Both the position numbers and the translations under genes were made by a program. Source: Antarcticimicrobium sediminis (GTDB taxonomy: Bacteria; Pseudomonadota; Alphaproteobacteria; Rhodobacterales; Rhodobacteraceae). From it: 64,000 nucleotides of DNA. The DNA lies in the NCBI RefSeq assembly GCF_004348975.1, contig NZ_SMFP01000004.1, positions 186,001-250,000 on the forward strand, read 5' to 3'. The notes under the pieces are model-generated. The model saw only the letters and a list, made by a program, of their open reading frames with translations. It made no database searches and was not told the DNA's origin. Positions 16,545 to 26,296 of the stretch are shown here, one piece after another; position 1 is the first letter of the stretch, and each line of letters opens with the position of its first letter.

Positions 16545-16713
16545 TTGGCTCTCCTCCTCCTGTTCCCGCAGGAGGGTAGCCGGAGCGGGGCCTTTGCGTA
16601 AAGTGCGCCAACGCGCGGTGTCGGGGCGGGGCCGTGACGGGGCCGGGGGGCGCCACGCCTTGCAATCGCGCCCGGTGGCGCGCATATCGGGCCAAACCGC
16701 AAAGGAGGCGTCC

Positions 16714-18108
16714 ATGTTCCGCGTTCTTCTCATCACGCTCGGTCTGGCGTTTTCGGCGTCGATCTCCGGCCCCGTGGCTGCAGAGACGAAAGTGCCGCAG
16801 TCGCAGGCCGAGATATCGCTCGGCTTCGCGCCGCTGGTCAAACAGGCGGCGCCGGCGGTGGTGAATATCTATGCCCGCATCGTCACCCAGGGGCAGCCCA
16901 GCCCGTTTGCCGGTGATCCGTTCTTTGAAGATCTCTTTCGCGGCTTCGGCTCGTCCCGCCCGCGGGTGCAAAACTCGCTCGGGTCGGGGGTGATCCTGTC
17001 GCCGGACGGGATCGTGGTGTCGAATTACCATGTGGTCGGTCAGGCCACCGATATCCGCGTGGTGACGGCGGACCGGCATGAATACGAGGCCCGCGTGGTG
17101 CTGTCCGACAAGGAGGCTGACCTCGCCATTCTACAACTGGAGGGGGCGCAGGGGCTGCCGTACCTGCCGCTGCGCGCGTCCGATCATGTAGAGGTGGGCG
17201 AGTTGGTGCTGGCCATCGGCAACCCGTTCGGGGTCGGTCAGACCGTGAGCAGCGGCATCGTGTCCGGGCTGGCGCGCTCGGGCGCGGCCACCGGGGCCGG
17301 GCGGGGTTATTTCCTGCAGACCGATGCGCCGATCAACCCCGGAAATTCGGGCGGGGCTTTGATCGACGTGAACGGGGCGCTGATCGGGATCAATACCCGC
17401 ATTCTCAGCCGCTCTGGCGGGTCGAACGGTATCGGTTTTGCCATTCCCGCCGATATGGTGGCGCAGTTCGTCGAACAGGCGCGCGCTGGCAATACCCAGT
17501 TCGAGCGGCCTTGGGCCGGGATGTCGGGGCAGCCGGTGGATGCCGATCTGGCGCAGTCGCTGGGGCTGGACCTGCCCGAGGGGATCGTGATCTCGGATCT
17601 GCATCCGCAAAGCCCGTTTCGCAAGGCCGGGTTCGAGGTTGGCGATGTGATTGCCAAGGTTGACGGTCAACCGGTCAATTCGCCCTCGGAAATGGTGTTT
17701 CGCATGTCGGTGCAGGGCATCGGTGCGACGGCGCGGGTCACGCGCGCGCGCGCGGGGCAATCGGACGAGATCGTGGTCGATATGATCGCCGCCCCCGATG
17801 ATCCACCTGCCGAGCCGGTGACGCTGGACGAAAAAACCGTGGTGCCGGGGTTGTCGGTGGCGCGGGCCAATCCGGCGGTGATCGCGCGGCTGGGCCTGTC
17901 GCTTGCGACCGAGGGCGTGGTGGTGACGGACCCGGGCCCCTATGGCGCGCGGGCCGGGTTGAAACCGGGCGATGTGATCGGCGCGATCAACGACACGGCT
18001 GTGACGGTGCCCGGCGATGTGCGCCGCGCGCTGAGCGATCCGGGCCGGCGGTTCACGATGGACCTGCTGCGCCGGGGTCAACGCCTGCGCCTGCGGTTCC
18101 GGCTGTAG
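16714..18108 (+). CDS. Periplasmic serine protease of the Do/HtrA family
   Basis: 464 residues with a signal peptide (cleavage around VAAE, residue 23-24). The catalytic triad is visible as His106 (NYHVVG), Asp136 (EADLAIL) and Ser212 (NPGNSGGAL). Two PDZ domains follow, roughly residues 260-350 and 375-460. HtrA proteases degrade or refold damaged envelope proteins. GGAGG precedes the ATG at 16714. The next gene, rarA, begins 3 bases after the stop, so the two may be co-transcribed. DegP, DegQ and MucD cannot be distinguished from sequence alone. Confidence 0.93.
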   Translation: MFRVLLITLGLAFSASISGPVAAETKVPQSQAEISLGFAPLVKQAAPAVVNIYARIVTQGQPSPFAGDPFFEDLFRGFGSSRPRVQNSLGSGVILSPDGIVVSNYHVVGQATDIRVVTADRHEYEARVVLSDKEADLAILQLEGAQGLPYLPLRASDHVEVGELVLAIGNPFGVGQTVSSGIVSGLARSGAATGAGRGYFLQTDAPINPGNSGGALIDVNGALIGINTRILSRSGGSNGIGFAIPADMVAQFVEQARAGNTQFERPWAGMSGQPVDADLAQSLGLDLPEGIVISDLHPQSPFRKAGFEVGDVIAKVDGQPVNSPSEMVFRMSVQGIGATARVTRARAGQSDEIVVDMIAAPDDPPAEPVTLDEKTVVPGLSVARANPAVIARLGLSLATEGVVVTDPGPYGARAGLKPGDVIGAINDTAVTVPGDVRRALSDPGRRFTMDLLRRGQRLRLRFRL

Positions 18109-18111
18109 CGT

Positions 18112-19422
18112 ATGGCGGATCTGTTCGATACCGGCGCAGAGCCGACCCCGTCCCGCACCCGCCCGCTGGCCGACCGGCTGCGGCCGCAAACGCTGGCCGA
18201 GGTGATCGGGCAGGTGCAGATCCTTGGCGAGAACGGGCCGCTGGGGGCGATGCTGGCGTCGGGGTCGCTGTCGTCGCTGATCCTTTGGGGGCCGCCGGGG
18301 GTGGGGAAAACCACCATCGCGCGGCTTCTGGCTGAGGAAAGCGATCTGCATTTCGTGCAGATCAGCGCCATTTTTACCGGTGTTCCCGATCTGAAAAAGG
18401 TGTTCGAGGCGGCCCGGATGCGCCGCAGCAACGGCAAGGGCACCTTGTTGTTCGTCGACGAGATCCACCGGTTCAACAAGGCGCAACAGGACGGGTTCCT
18501 GCCCTATATGGAGGATGGCACGATCCTGTTGATCGGGGCCACCACCGAGAACCCCTCGTTCGAGCTGAACGCGGCGTTGCTGAGCCGGTCGCAGGTGCTG
18601 GTGTTGGAACGGCTGAGCCTTGCCGATCTGGAACGGCTGGTGCAACGCGCGGAACAGGAACTGGGCCGGGCGCTGCCGCTGACCGGTGAGGCGCGCGATG
18701 CCTTGCTGGAAATGGCCGATGGCGACGGGCGCGCGGCGCTGAACCTGATCGAACAGGTGATGGCGTGGAAGGTGGCGGATAAGCTGAGCCCGGATCAGCT
18801 TGCCACCCGGCTGATGCGGCGGGCGGCAAAATACGACAAATCGGGGGACGAGCATTACAACCTGATCTCGGCGCTGCACAAATCGGTGCGCGGGTCAGAC
18901 CCGGAGGCGGCGCTGTACTGGTTCGCGCGGATGCTGGAGGGCGGCGAGGACCCGCGGTTTCTGGCGCGCCGCCTCACCCGGATGGCGGTCGAGGATATTG
19001 GCCTTGCCGATCCGCAGGCGCAGACCCATTGCCTGCATGCCTGGGAAACCTATGAGCGGCTGGGCAGCCCCGAGGGCGAGCTGGCGCTGGCGCAGGCGGT
19101 GATCTATCTGGCCCTCGCGCCGAAATCCAACGCTGGCTACATGGCTTACAAGATGGCGCGGCAACTGGCCAAGAAGACCGGCAGCGAGCCGCCGCCCAAG
19201 CATATCCTGAACGCGCCTACCGGCTTGATGAAGGAGCAGGGCTACGGCGCCGGCTATGCCTATGACCACGATGCCGAGGGGGCCTTTTCGGGCCAGAACT
19301 ATTTCCCCGAACAGATGAAGCGCCCGGTGATGTACGCCCCGGTCGAGCGCGGCTTTGAGCGCGAGCTGAAGAAGCGGTTGGACTATTTCGCCAAGCTGCG
19401 GCTGCAGCGGCAGGAGGGCTAG
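18112..19422 (+). CDS. rarA: Replication-associated recombination protein A (AAA+ ATPase)
   Basis: 436 residues. Walker A is GPPGVGKTT (about residue 60), Walker B is LLFVDEIHRFNK, and sensor 1 is IGATTENPSF. The C-terminal tetramerisation part includes HYNLISALHKSVRGSDPEAALYW split over the family's conserved block. RarA/MgsA acts at stalled replication forks and interacts with SSB. It follows the HtrA protease by 3 bases and precedes crcB after a 130-base gap. Confidence 0.95.
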   Translation: MADLFDTGAEPTPSRTRPLADRLRPQTLAEVIGQVQILGENGPLGAMLASGSLSSLILWGPPGVGKTTIARLLAEESDLHFVQISAIFTGVPDLKKVFEAARMRRSNGKGTLLFVDEIHRFNKAQQDGFLPYMEDGTILLIGATTENPSFELNAALLSRSQVLVLERLSLADLERLVQRAEQELGRALPLTGEARDALLEMADGDGRAALNLIEQVMAWKVADKLSPDQLATRLMRRAAKYDKSGDEHYNLISALHKSVRGSDPEAALYWFARMLEGGEDPRFLARRLTRMAVEDIGLADPQAQTHCLHAWETYERLGSPEGELALAQAVIYLALAPKSNAGYMAYKMARQLAKKTGSEPPPKHILNAPTGLMKEQGYGAGYAYDHDAEGAFSGQNYFPEQMKRPVMYAPVERGFERELKKRLDYFAKLRLQRQEG

Positions 19423-19552
19423 GGCGCGGCGGCCTGCGGTCTTGTTCCGCGCAGGGGGACTCGGTTGGCCGGAAGGTCGATTTTCGGCGTGACATTGGCG
19501 GGAAACTCCACTGTGGCTTGACTCCTGCCCCGTGCCGCGCGACAGACCGGCC

Positions 19553-19933
19553 ATGATGCAAACGGTTTCATTCGTGGCACTGGGCGGCGCGCTCGGCGCG
19601 ACTCTGCGCTACCTTGCGGGGCTCGGACTCCTGCGGCTGCTGGGGCATACCAGTTTTCCCGTGGCGATCTTGATCGTGAATATTCTGGGCTCTTTGTTGA
19701 TGGGGGTCTTTGTCGTGGTGGCGGCGCACAAGGGGCTGACGCATCTGAGCCCGCTGGTGATGACCGGGATGCTTGGCGGGTTCACCACGTTTTCGACCTT
19801 TTCGCTGGAGGCCGTGAACCTGATCGAACGCGGCGATTTGGGGCAGGCGGCGCTGTATGTGCTGCTGTCGGTGGTGGTGTCAATTCTGGCGCTTGCACTG
19901 GGTATGATTTTGACGCGTGGAGTGTTGGCATGA
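19553..19933 (+). CDS. crcB: Fluoride ion exporter CrcB
   Basis: 126 residues, four membrane helices. Family signatures are GGALGATLRYL near the N-terminus, the helix-2 asparagine in VNILGSLLMG, and GFTTFSTFSLE in helix 3. CrcB dimers form a fluoride channel that lowers cytoplasmic fluoride. I chose ATG 19553 (or 19556) over an upstream GTG at 19532. No fluoride riboswitch consensus was found in the 130 bases upstream. The stop overlaps the next ATG by 4 bases. Confidence 0.92.
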   Translation: MMQTVSFVALGGALGATLRYLAGLGLLRLLGHTSFPVAILIVNILGSLLMGVFVVVAAHKGLTHLSPLVMTGMLGGFTTFSTFSLEAVNLIERGDLGQAALYVLLSVVVSILALALGMILTRGVLA

Positions 19934-20973
19934 GTGGCGTACAGATGATCACGGTAGAGGACGGCGACGGCGAGCAGCGGTTGGACCGCTGGCTGCGGCG
20001 TCTGTTGCCGCACGTCAGTCAGGGCCGCATCGAAAAGATGTGCCGCAAGGGCGATCTGCGCGTCGATGGCGGGCGGGTCAAGGCCTCGACCCGGTTGCAG
20101 GTCGGCCAGCAGGTGCGGATCCCGCCGCTGCCGGACGCCGACCACAAGCCGGCGCCGCCGCGCACGCATATTTCGGACGCGGACGCCAAGATGATTCAGG
20201 ATTGCGTGATCTATCGCGACGACCAGATCATCGCGCTGAATAAGCCGCCGGGGCTGGCAGTGCAGGGCGGCAGCGGCACGACCAAACATGTGGACGGGCT
20301 GTCCGAAGCGCTGTGCTTTGGCTATGACGAAAAGCCGCGTCTGGTGCATCGGTTGGACAAGGACACCTCGGGCGTGCTGTTGCTGGCGCGCACGCGCGAG
20401 GCGGCGGTGGCGCTGACGGCGGCGTTCCGGCACCGGGCGACACACAAGATCTATTGGGCGCTGGTTGCCGGTGTTCCGACCCCCTATCTGGGCGAGATCA
20501 AGGCCGGCCTGGTCAAGGCCTCGGGGCATGGTGGCAAGGGCGAGGGCGAGAAGATGATCGCGGTGCATCCGCGTGACATCGACAGCACACCGGGGGCGAA
20601 ACGGGCGCATACGCTGTACGCCACGCTGTACCGGGTGGCGGGGCGCGCGGCTTGGGTCGCGATGGAACCGTTGACCGGGCGCACGCACCAGTTGCGCGCC
20701 CATATGGCCGAGATGGGGCATCCGATCGTGGGCGACGGCAAATACGGTGGCTCGGGGCAAGAGAACATGGGCGACGGCTGGGGCGCGCAACTGGGTGGCA
20801 TCATCAGCAAGAAATTGCATCTGCACGCCCGCAGCCTGAGTTTTGAGCATCCGAAGACGAAAAAGACGATCCTGATCACCGCCGATCTGCCAGAGCATAT
20901 GAAGCAGACCTGGGAGACCTTTGGCTGGACCGAAGATCTGGCCGAAAATGACCCGTTCGAGGCGCTGCGTTGA
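19930..20973 (+). CDS. rluC: Pseudouridine synthase, RluC/RluD family
   Basis: 347 residues. An N-terminal S4-like RNA-binding domain (QRLDRWLRRLLPHVSQGRIEK) is followed by a catalytic domain with the diagnostic HRLDKDTSGVLL, whose first Asp is the nucleophile. Family members convert specific 23S rRNA uridines to pseudouridine. Its length and the S4 domain favour RluC. It overlaps crcB by 4 bases and the following TTG-started HAD gene by 4 bases. Confidence 0.9.
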   Translation: MSGVQMITVEDGDGEQRLDRWLRRLLPHVSQGRIEKMCRKGDLRVDGGRVKASTRLQVGQQVRIPPLPDADHKPAPPRTHISDADAKMIQDCVIYRDDQIIALNKPPGLAVQGGSGTTKHVDGLSEALCFGYDEKPRLVHRLDKDTSGVLLLARTREAAVALTAAFRHRATHKIYWALVAGVPTPYLGEIKAGLVKASGHGGKGEGEKMIAVHPRDIDSTPGAKRAHTLYATLYRVAGRAAWVAMEPLTGRTHQLRAHMAEMGHPIVGDGKYGGSGQENMGDGWGAQLGGIISKKLHLHARSLSFEHPKTKKTILITADLPEHMKQTWETFGWTEDLAENDPFEALR

Positions 20974-21644
20974 CCCAACGGCTGGTTATCTTTGACGTGG
21001 ACGGAACGCTTGTCGACAGCCAGCACAGCATTGTCGCGGCCATGACGGCGGCGTTCGAGGCGCAGGGGCTGGCGGTGCCTGATCGTGGCGCGATTCTGTC
21101 GATCGTGGGTCTGTCGCTGGATCACGCGATGCTGCGGCTGGCGCCTGATCTGGCGCTTGATATCCGTGCGCAGCTGGTCGAGGGCTATCGCGCCGCCTAT
21201 CAGGCGCATCGTCTGGCGCAGGGGGCGGCGCATTCGCCGCTGTTCCCCGGAACGCTGGAGATGCTGGAGGACTTGGCGGCGCAGCCCGGGCTGGTGCTGG
21301 GCGTGGCCACCGGAAAATCGCGCCGGGGCCTTGATGCGCTGATCGCGGCGCATGGGCTGGAGCGCTATTTCGTCACAACCCAGGTGGCCGATGATCACCC
21401 GTCAAAGCCGCACCCGGGGATGATCCTGGCGGCATTGGAGGAGGCCGACGTCTTGGCCGCCGATGCGGTGATGGTGGGCGACACCAGCTATGACATGGAG
21501 ATGGCCAGCGCCGCCGGTGTTGCCGGGCTGGGCGTGAGCTGGGGCTATCACCCCCGTACGGCATTGACGGCGGCGCGCAGGGTGATCGATCGGATCGCGG
21601 ATCTGCCCTTGGCGTTGAACCAGATTTGGAAAGACCCGACATGA
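20970..21644 (+). CDS. HAD-superfamily hydrolase, phosphoglycolate-phosphatase-like
   Basis: 224 residues with a TTG start overlapping the rluC stop (TTGA). Motif I is VIFDVDGTLVDS (Asp9 nucleophile, Asp11), motif II is the VATGKSRRGL region, and motif III/IV is SKPHPGMI with VGDTSYDMEMA. A helical cap of the IA class lies between motifs I and II. Members dephosphorylate small phosphoesters; phosphoglycolate is only one possible substrate. It is in the rluC-ATP12 operon. Confidence 0.88.
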   Translation: MTQRLVIFDVDGTLVDSQHSIVAAMTAAFEAQGLAVPDRGAILSIVGLSLDHAMLRLAPDLALDIRAQLVEGYRAAYQAHRLAQGAAHSPLFPGTLEMLEDLAAQPGLVLGVATGKSRRGLDALIAAHGLERYFVTTQVADDHPSKPHPGMILAALEEADVLAADAVMVGDTSYDMEMASAAGVAGLGVSWGYHPRTALTAARRVIDRIADLPLALNQIWKDPT

Positions 21645-22345
21645 GTGAGTGGAAGCAGAAGCGGTTTTGGACCGATGTGAGCGTCGAGAAAGATGCGGAT
21701 GGATATTCCGTGGCGCTGGACGGACGGCTGATCAAGACGCCCGCCAAGGCCCCGCTGCGCCTGCCAGCCCGGCCTATGGCCGAGGCCGTGGCCGCCGAAT
21801 GGGCCGCGCAGGAGGGCGAGATCGACCCGCGCCGGATGCCGTTCACCCGCTCGGCCAATGCGGCGATCGACAAGGTGCGCACGCAGCATGGCGAGGTGGC
21901 CGACATGCTGGCCGCCTATGGCGATTCAGATCTGTTGTGCTATCGCGCCGACAGCCCGCAGGAACTGGTGGAGCGGCAGGCCGAGGCCTGGGACCCGGCG
22001 CTGGAGTGGGCCGAGACGGCGCTTGGAACGCGTCTTGAGCTGCGCAGCGGTGTGGTTCACAGGCCGCAGCAGCCGGACGCGCTGGAGCGGCTGCGGGCGC
22101 AGGTGCATGCGCTTGATGCGTTCCGGCTGGCGGCGTTTCACGATCTGGTCAGCCTGTCGGGTTCGCTGGTGCTGGGATTTGCGGCGGCGCAGAATTGGCG
22201 CGATGCCGAGGCGCTGTGGGATCTGTCGCGGCTTGATGAGCTGTGGCAGGAGGAGCATTGGGGCGTCGATGACGAGGCCGCCGCGCTGGCCGCGTACAAG
22301 CGCGATGCCTTCCTGCATGCCAAGAAATTCTATGATTTTGCATGA
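21641..22345 (+). CDS. ATP12 family F1-ATPase assembly chaperone
   Basis: 234 residues, starting MSEWKQKRFWTDVSVEKDADGY with the family blocks LDGRLIKTPAKAPL, DLLCYRA and WDPALEWA. ATP12 proteins escort the F1 alpha subunit during ATP synthase assembly in mitochondria and alphaproteobacteria. Its start overlaps the HAD stop (ATGA), completing the tightly packed crcB-rluC-HAD-ATP12 run. Confidence 0.93.
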   Translation: MSEWKQKRFWTDVSVEKDADGYSVALDGRLIKTPAKAPLRLPARPMAEAVAAEWAAQEGEIDPRRMPFTRSANAAIDKVRTQHGEVADMLAAYGDSDLLCYRADSPQELVERQAEAWDPALEWAETALGTRLELRSGVVHRPQQPDALERLRAQVHALDAFRLAAFHDLVSLSGSLVLGFAAAQNWRDAEALWDLSRLDELWQEEHWGVDDEAAALAAYKRDAFLHAKKFYDFA

Positions 22346-22554
22346 ATGAGCAGGGCTTAGGCGCTGTCGCTTCGTGAGGCCCCCGGCGCGGGGAGGGGGA
22401 TCTAATTGTCTGATCCAACCCTTGACGTCCGTTGGTGAATCCGCCCAAACTCACTCATACTGAAGGGGAGTACCCCACTTGGTACATGAACCGGCGTTTG
22501 TGTTGCCGGAGAAACCGTCCCTACAAAGAGGCGGTAAATCAGGAAGAGGTGAAT

Positions 22555-23571
22555 ATGAATAAATCCGTATTTTTGGGCGCGCTGACCGTCGCTGGCCTGA
22601 TGGCCGGCGTCGCCGCTGCGGGCACGATGGATGATGTCAAAGCCCGCGGTAAGCTGAACTGCGGCGTGACGACTGGCCTGGTCGGCTTTGCCGCTCCGGA
22701 TGCCAACGGGGTCTGGAACGGGTTCGACGTGTCCGTCTGCCGTGCGGTTGCTGCGGCGGTTCTGGGCGATCAGAACGCGGTTGAATTCGTGCCGACCACG
22801 GGCAAGACGCGCTTTACCGCGCTGGCCTCGGGCGAAATCGACCTGCTGGCACGGAACACGACCTGGACCTTCTCGCGCGATGTCGATCTGAAGTTCGAAT
22901 TCATCGGCGTGAACTACTATGACGGTCAAGGCTTCATGGTTCCCAAAAGCCTGGGCGTGTCTTCGGCCAAGGAACTGGACGGCGCGACCGTCTGCATCCA
23001 GACCGGCACCACCACCGAGTTGAACCTGGCGGACTTCTTCCGCTCGAACAACATCAGCTATGAGCCGGTGCCGATCGAAACCAATGCCGAAGCACAGCAG
23101 CAGTACCTTGCCGGTGCTTGCGACGTGTACACCACCGACGCGTCCGGTCTGGCCGCAACCCGCGCCACCTTTGAAGCCCCCGGCGATCACGTGATCCTGC
23201 CGGAGATCATTTCGAAAGAGCCGCTGGGCCCGCTTGTTCGCCATGGCGACAGCGAGTGGGGCGACATTGCACGCTGGACCCTCAACGCGCTGATCGCCGC
23301 TGAGGAATATGGCGTGACCTCGGCCAATATCGAAGAGCTGGCCAAGGGGACCAACAACCCGGAAATCAACCGTCTGTTGGGCACCGAAGGCACCTTGGGT
23401 GAAATGCTGGGCCTGGACAAGGAATGGGCCAAGCGCGCGATTGCCGCCAACGGCAACTATGGTGAAATCTTTGCCAAGAACATCGGCGAGAATTCTCCGG
23501 TTGGTCTGGGGCGTGGTCTGAACGCACAGTGGACCAACGGTGGTCTGCTCTACGCACCGCCGTTCCGCTAA
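22555..23571 (+). CDS. bztA: Glutamate/glutamine/aspartate/asparagine ABC transporter, substrate-binding protein BztA
   Basis: 338 residues with an N-terminal signal peptide (cleavage near VAAAG). The rest is a type-II periplasmic binding protein of the polar amino-acid family: KLNCGVTTGLVGFA, TTGKTRFTALASGEIDLLARNTTWT (given in parts), and the paired disulfide Cys positions of the BztA/AapJ group. GAGGTGA lies upstream of the ATG at 22555. The Rhodobacter Bzt system imports acidic amino acids and their amides. A strong terminator directly after bztA should make the binding protein more abundant than the membrane components. Confidence 0.93.
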   Translation: MNKSVFLGALTVAGLMAGVAAAGTMDDVKARGKLNCGVTTGLVGFAAPDANGVWNGFDVSVCRAVAAAVLGDQNAVEFVPTTGKTRFTALASGEIDLLARNTTWTFSRDVDLKFEFIGVNYYDGQGFMVPKSLGVSSAKELDGATVCIQTGTTTELNLADFFRSNNISYEPVPIETNAEAQQQYLAGACDVYTTDASGLAATRATFEAPGDHVILPEIISKEPLGPLVRHGDSEWGDIARWTLNALIAAEEYGVTSANIEELAKGTNNPEINRLLGTEGTLGEMLGLDKEWAKRAIAANGNYGEIFAKNIGENSPVGLGRGLNAQWTNGGLLYAPPFR

Positions 23572-23585
23572 GAGACACAAGATCA

Positions 23586-23613
23586 GGGCGCGGATCACTC
23601 CGCGCCCTTTTTT
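23586..23613 (+). terminator. Terminator/attenuator between bztA and bztB
   Basis: GGGCGCGGA and TCCGCGCCC form a perfect 9-bp stem with a TCAC loop, followed by six T residues. As an intra-operon terminator it likely lowers bztBCD transcription relative to bztA. Confidence 0.88.
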
Positions 23614-23706
23614 ATTTTCTCAAGTATAACAATTGGTCCGGTTTTCGCGGAGCGGGGGAAAACCCTGCCGGAGGAGAGACCGGGGTGCCACGGGGAACCA
23701 TCGGTC

Positions 23707-24975
23707 ATGACACTACTTACTGACCCGCCGAAGGAGCAGTTTCGGCTATCCATGCTGCTCTACGATACGCGCTACCGCTCAGCGACGTTTCAAGTGATCG
23801 CGCTGCTTTGCTTCATGCTTTTGGCGGCTTGGCTGATCAGCAACACCGCCCAGAACCTGGCCGAACTGGGCAAGCCGATCGATTTCGGTTTTTTCGGTGA
23901 ATCAGCCGGATATGATATCAACCAGCGCCTGTTGGATTACGATTCACAAGACACCCATCTGCGGGCGGCGCTGATCGGGCTTTTGAACACGCTTGTCGTG
24001 GCCGCGCTTGGCTGTGCGACGGCCACAGTGCTTGGCGTTACTGTGGGTGTTTTGCGCCTGTCGAACAACTGGCTGATTTCCCGGCTGATGACGGTCTATG
24101 TCGAGATGTTCCGCAATGTGCCGGTTCTGCTGTGGATCGTGTTCATCATGGCGGTCATGATCGAGACCTTGCCGGCGCCACGGGCGTTTCGCGGCGACAA
24201 CGCCACGGCGAGCATGTTGCTTGGCGACAGTGTGGCGTTGACCAATCGCGGGGTCTATATTCCCGAACCGCTGTTTTCGCGTAGCCTGGGGGATATTCAC
24301 CTGCTGGGCGAGTCCAGCCTGCGGTTCAATGTCAGCCTAGATCTGATCGTTGTTCTGGCGGTGCTGATCGGCGGCGTCTGGGTGTCTCAATTCATCAAGC
24401 GTCGGGCAGACCGAATTCAGGAAAGCACCGGCGATCGGCCGACCACCTGGTATCTGCGTCTGGGCGTGATCGTGGTGCCGCTGGTCATCGTTCTGGCCGC
24501 GCTGGGGTTTTATCTGGGCCATCCGGAGTTGAAAGGGTTCAACTTCAAGGGTGGGACACATATGCGCAATTCGCTGATCGCCTTGTGGTTGGCGCTGTCG
24601 CTTTATACGGCGGCTTTCGTGGCCGAAATCGTGCGCTCGGGCATCATGGCGATTTCCAGCGGACAGACCGAGGCGGCCTCGGCGTTGGGGTTGCGGTCGA
24701 ACCGGATCATGTCGCTGGTGATCCTGCCGCAGGCGCTGCGGGTGATCGTGCCGCCGCTGATTTCGCAATATCTGAACCTGACCAAGAACTCGTCTCTGGC
24801 GATTGCGGTGGGGTACATGGATATCACCGGGACCTTGGGCGGCATCACCATGAACCAGACCGGTCGAGAACTGGAATGCGTTCTGTTGTTGATGCTGATC
24901 TATCTGATCATCAGCCTGAGCATTTCGACGGTGATGAACTGGTACAACGAATCCGTAAAGCTGGAGGAGCGCTGA
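23707..24975 (+). CDS. bztB: Amino-acid ABC transporter permease BztB
   Basis: 422 residues, a HisM-type permease enlarged by a central insertion compared with the usual roughly 220-residue form. The C-terminal permease signature region is EAASALGLRSNRIMSLVILPQALR. This double-length architecture matches BztB of Rhodobacter. It pairs with BztC as the heterodimeric channel. bztC starts 2 bases after its stop. Confidence 0.93.
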   Translation: MTLLTDPPKEQFRLSMLLYDTRYRSATFQVIALLCFMLLAAWLISNTAQNLAELGKPIDFGFFGESAGYDINQRLLDYDSQDTHLRAALIGLLNTLVVAALGCATATVLGVTVGVLRLSNNWLISRLMTVYVEMFRNVPVLLWIVFIMAVMIETLPAPRAFRGDNATASMLLGDSVALTNRGVYIPEPLFSRSLGDIHLLGESSLRFNVSLDLIVVLAVLIGGVWVSQFIKRRADRIQESTGDRPTTWYLRLGVIVVPLVIVLAALGFYLGHPELKGFNFKGGTHMRNSLIALWLALSLYTAAFVAEIVRSGIMAISSGQTEAASALGLRSNRIMSLVILPQALRVIVPPLISQYLNLTKNSSLAIAVGYMDITGTLGGITMNQTGRELECVLLLMLIYLIISLSISTVMNWYNESVKLEER

Positions 24976-24976
24976 G

Positions 24977-26284
24977 ATGACCGATGTTTCTTTTGTCCGC
25001 ACGGAAATCCTGCCGGAAAAGGCCCCGCCCGTTACCTCGGCCGGTGCCATCGGCTGGGCACGGACCAACCTGTTTTCTGGGGTGTTCAACACGGTGCTGA
25101 CGCTGGTTTCGCTGGCCGTGGTATACTTTGTGCTGGCGGCAATCATCCCCTGGGTGCTGTCGCCGACCTGGAACGGCACCTCGTTGTCCGACTGCCGCGA
25201 CATGCTGGCGGCCGCGGGTCACAACGATGGTCATGGCGGCGCCTGTTGGGGGGTGATCCGCGAACGTTGGATTCAACTGATGTTCGGGTTCTATCCCAGC
25301 GATCAGTATTGGCGCCCGATCCTGTCGTTTGTGCTGCTGGCCGTGGCGCTGGCGCCGGTCCTGTTTTCGGACAAGGTGCCGGGCAAGATGCTGTATTTCT
25401 CGCTTGCCTATCCGTTCATCTTTCCGTGGCTTCTGTGGGGGGGCACCATCTGGGGTCCGCTCGTGGCTGCGGCGGGCTTTGGCATCGGCTATATGGTCTA
25501 TCGCCTGATTTCGGACACCATGAGCAGCCTCGCCGGCATGATCGGCGGCGTTGCGGCGGCCTTGATTTGGTGGCTGGTACTGTCGGGGCTGGCGGTTTCG
25601 GCGCTGGATAGCATTCTGGCGATCGGGCTGGAACCGGTCGTCAGCCGCAGGTTTGGCGGGTTCATGTTGTCGATCACCATTGGGGTCGTCGCCATCGCCT
25701 GTTCGCTGCCTCTGGGCATCGTTCTGGCGCTGGGGCGGCGATCCGACCTTTTGATCGTGAAATACCTGTGCGTCGGCTTTATCGAGTTCATTCGCGGTGT
25801 GCCGCTGATCACGCTGTTGTTCGTGGCCTCGACCCTGCTCAATATCTTCATGCCGCCGGGAACCGATTTCGACATCATCCTGCGGGTTCTGATCATGGTG
25901 ACGCTGTTCGCGTCGGCCTATATGGCCGAGGTGATCCGTGGCGGGCTCGCCGCGCTGCCCAAGGGGCAGTACGAGGGCGCCGATTCGCTGGGGTTGAACT
26001 ATTGGCAGGCGCAGCGGCTGATCATCATGCCGCAGGCGCTGAAAATCTCGATCCCCGGCATCGTTTCAACCTTTATCGGGGTGTTCAAGGACACCACGCT
26101 GGTTTCGATCATCGGGCTTCTTGATCCGCTGGGTCTGTCGAACGCCATCCGGGCGGACGCCAACTGGAACGGCATCGTGTGGGAGCTGTATGGCTTTATC
26201 GCGCTGCTGTTCTTCGTCGTCTGCTTCGGCATGTCCCGTTACTCCATGTATCTGGAGCGCAAGCTTCAGACCAGCCACAAGTAA
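24977..26284 (+). CDS. bztC: Amino-acid ABC transporter permease BztC
   Basis: 435 residues, the second large permease of the Bzt system with N-terminal helices, a large central domain and the C-terminal EAA loop (GQYEGADSLGLNYWQAQRL). The ATG is just after GAGGAGCGCTG. It is in frame order bztB-bztC-bztD and is 12 bases from bztD. Confidence 0.93.
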   Translation: MTDVSFVRTEILPEKAPPVTSAGAIGWARTNLFSGVFNTVLTLVSLAVVYFVLAAIIPWVLSPTWNGTSLSDCRDMLAAAGHNDGHGGACWGVIRERWIQLMFGFYPSDQYWRPILSFVLLAVALAPVLFSDKVPGKMLYFSLAYPFIFPWLLWGGTIWGPLVAAAGFGIGYMVYRLISDTMSSLAGMIGGVAAALIWWLVLSGLAVSALDSILAIGLEPVVSRRFGGFMLSITIGVVAIACSLPLGIVLALGRRSDLLIVKYLCVGFIEFIRGVPLITLLFVASTLLNIFMPPGTDFDIILRVLIMVTLFASAYMAEVIRGGLAALPKGQYEGADSLGLNYWQAQRLIIMPQALKISIPGIVSTFIGVFKDTTLVSIIGLLDPLGLSNAIRADANWNGIVWELYGFIALLFFVVCFGMSRYSMYLERKLQTSHK

Positions 26285-26296
26285 GGAATTTGAACC

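Noticed and set aside
17131-18879. 582-codon minus frame across htrA and rarA
   Set aside because: Spans two well-supported genes antisense with Arg/His/Gln-rich composition.
19423-19552. Fluoride riboswitch before crcB
   Set aside because: No GGAGATGGC-like or CTGATGA core was found in the 130 bases.
22470-22485. GTACC-N6-GGTAC dyad in the bztA leader as an operator
   Set aside because: Short dyad without a clear promoter next to it; too weak to call.
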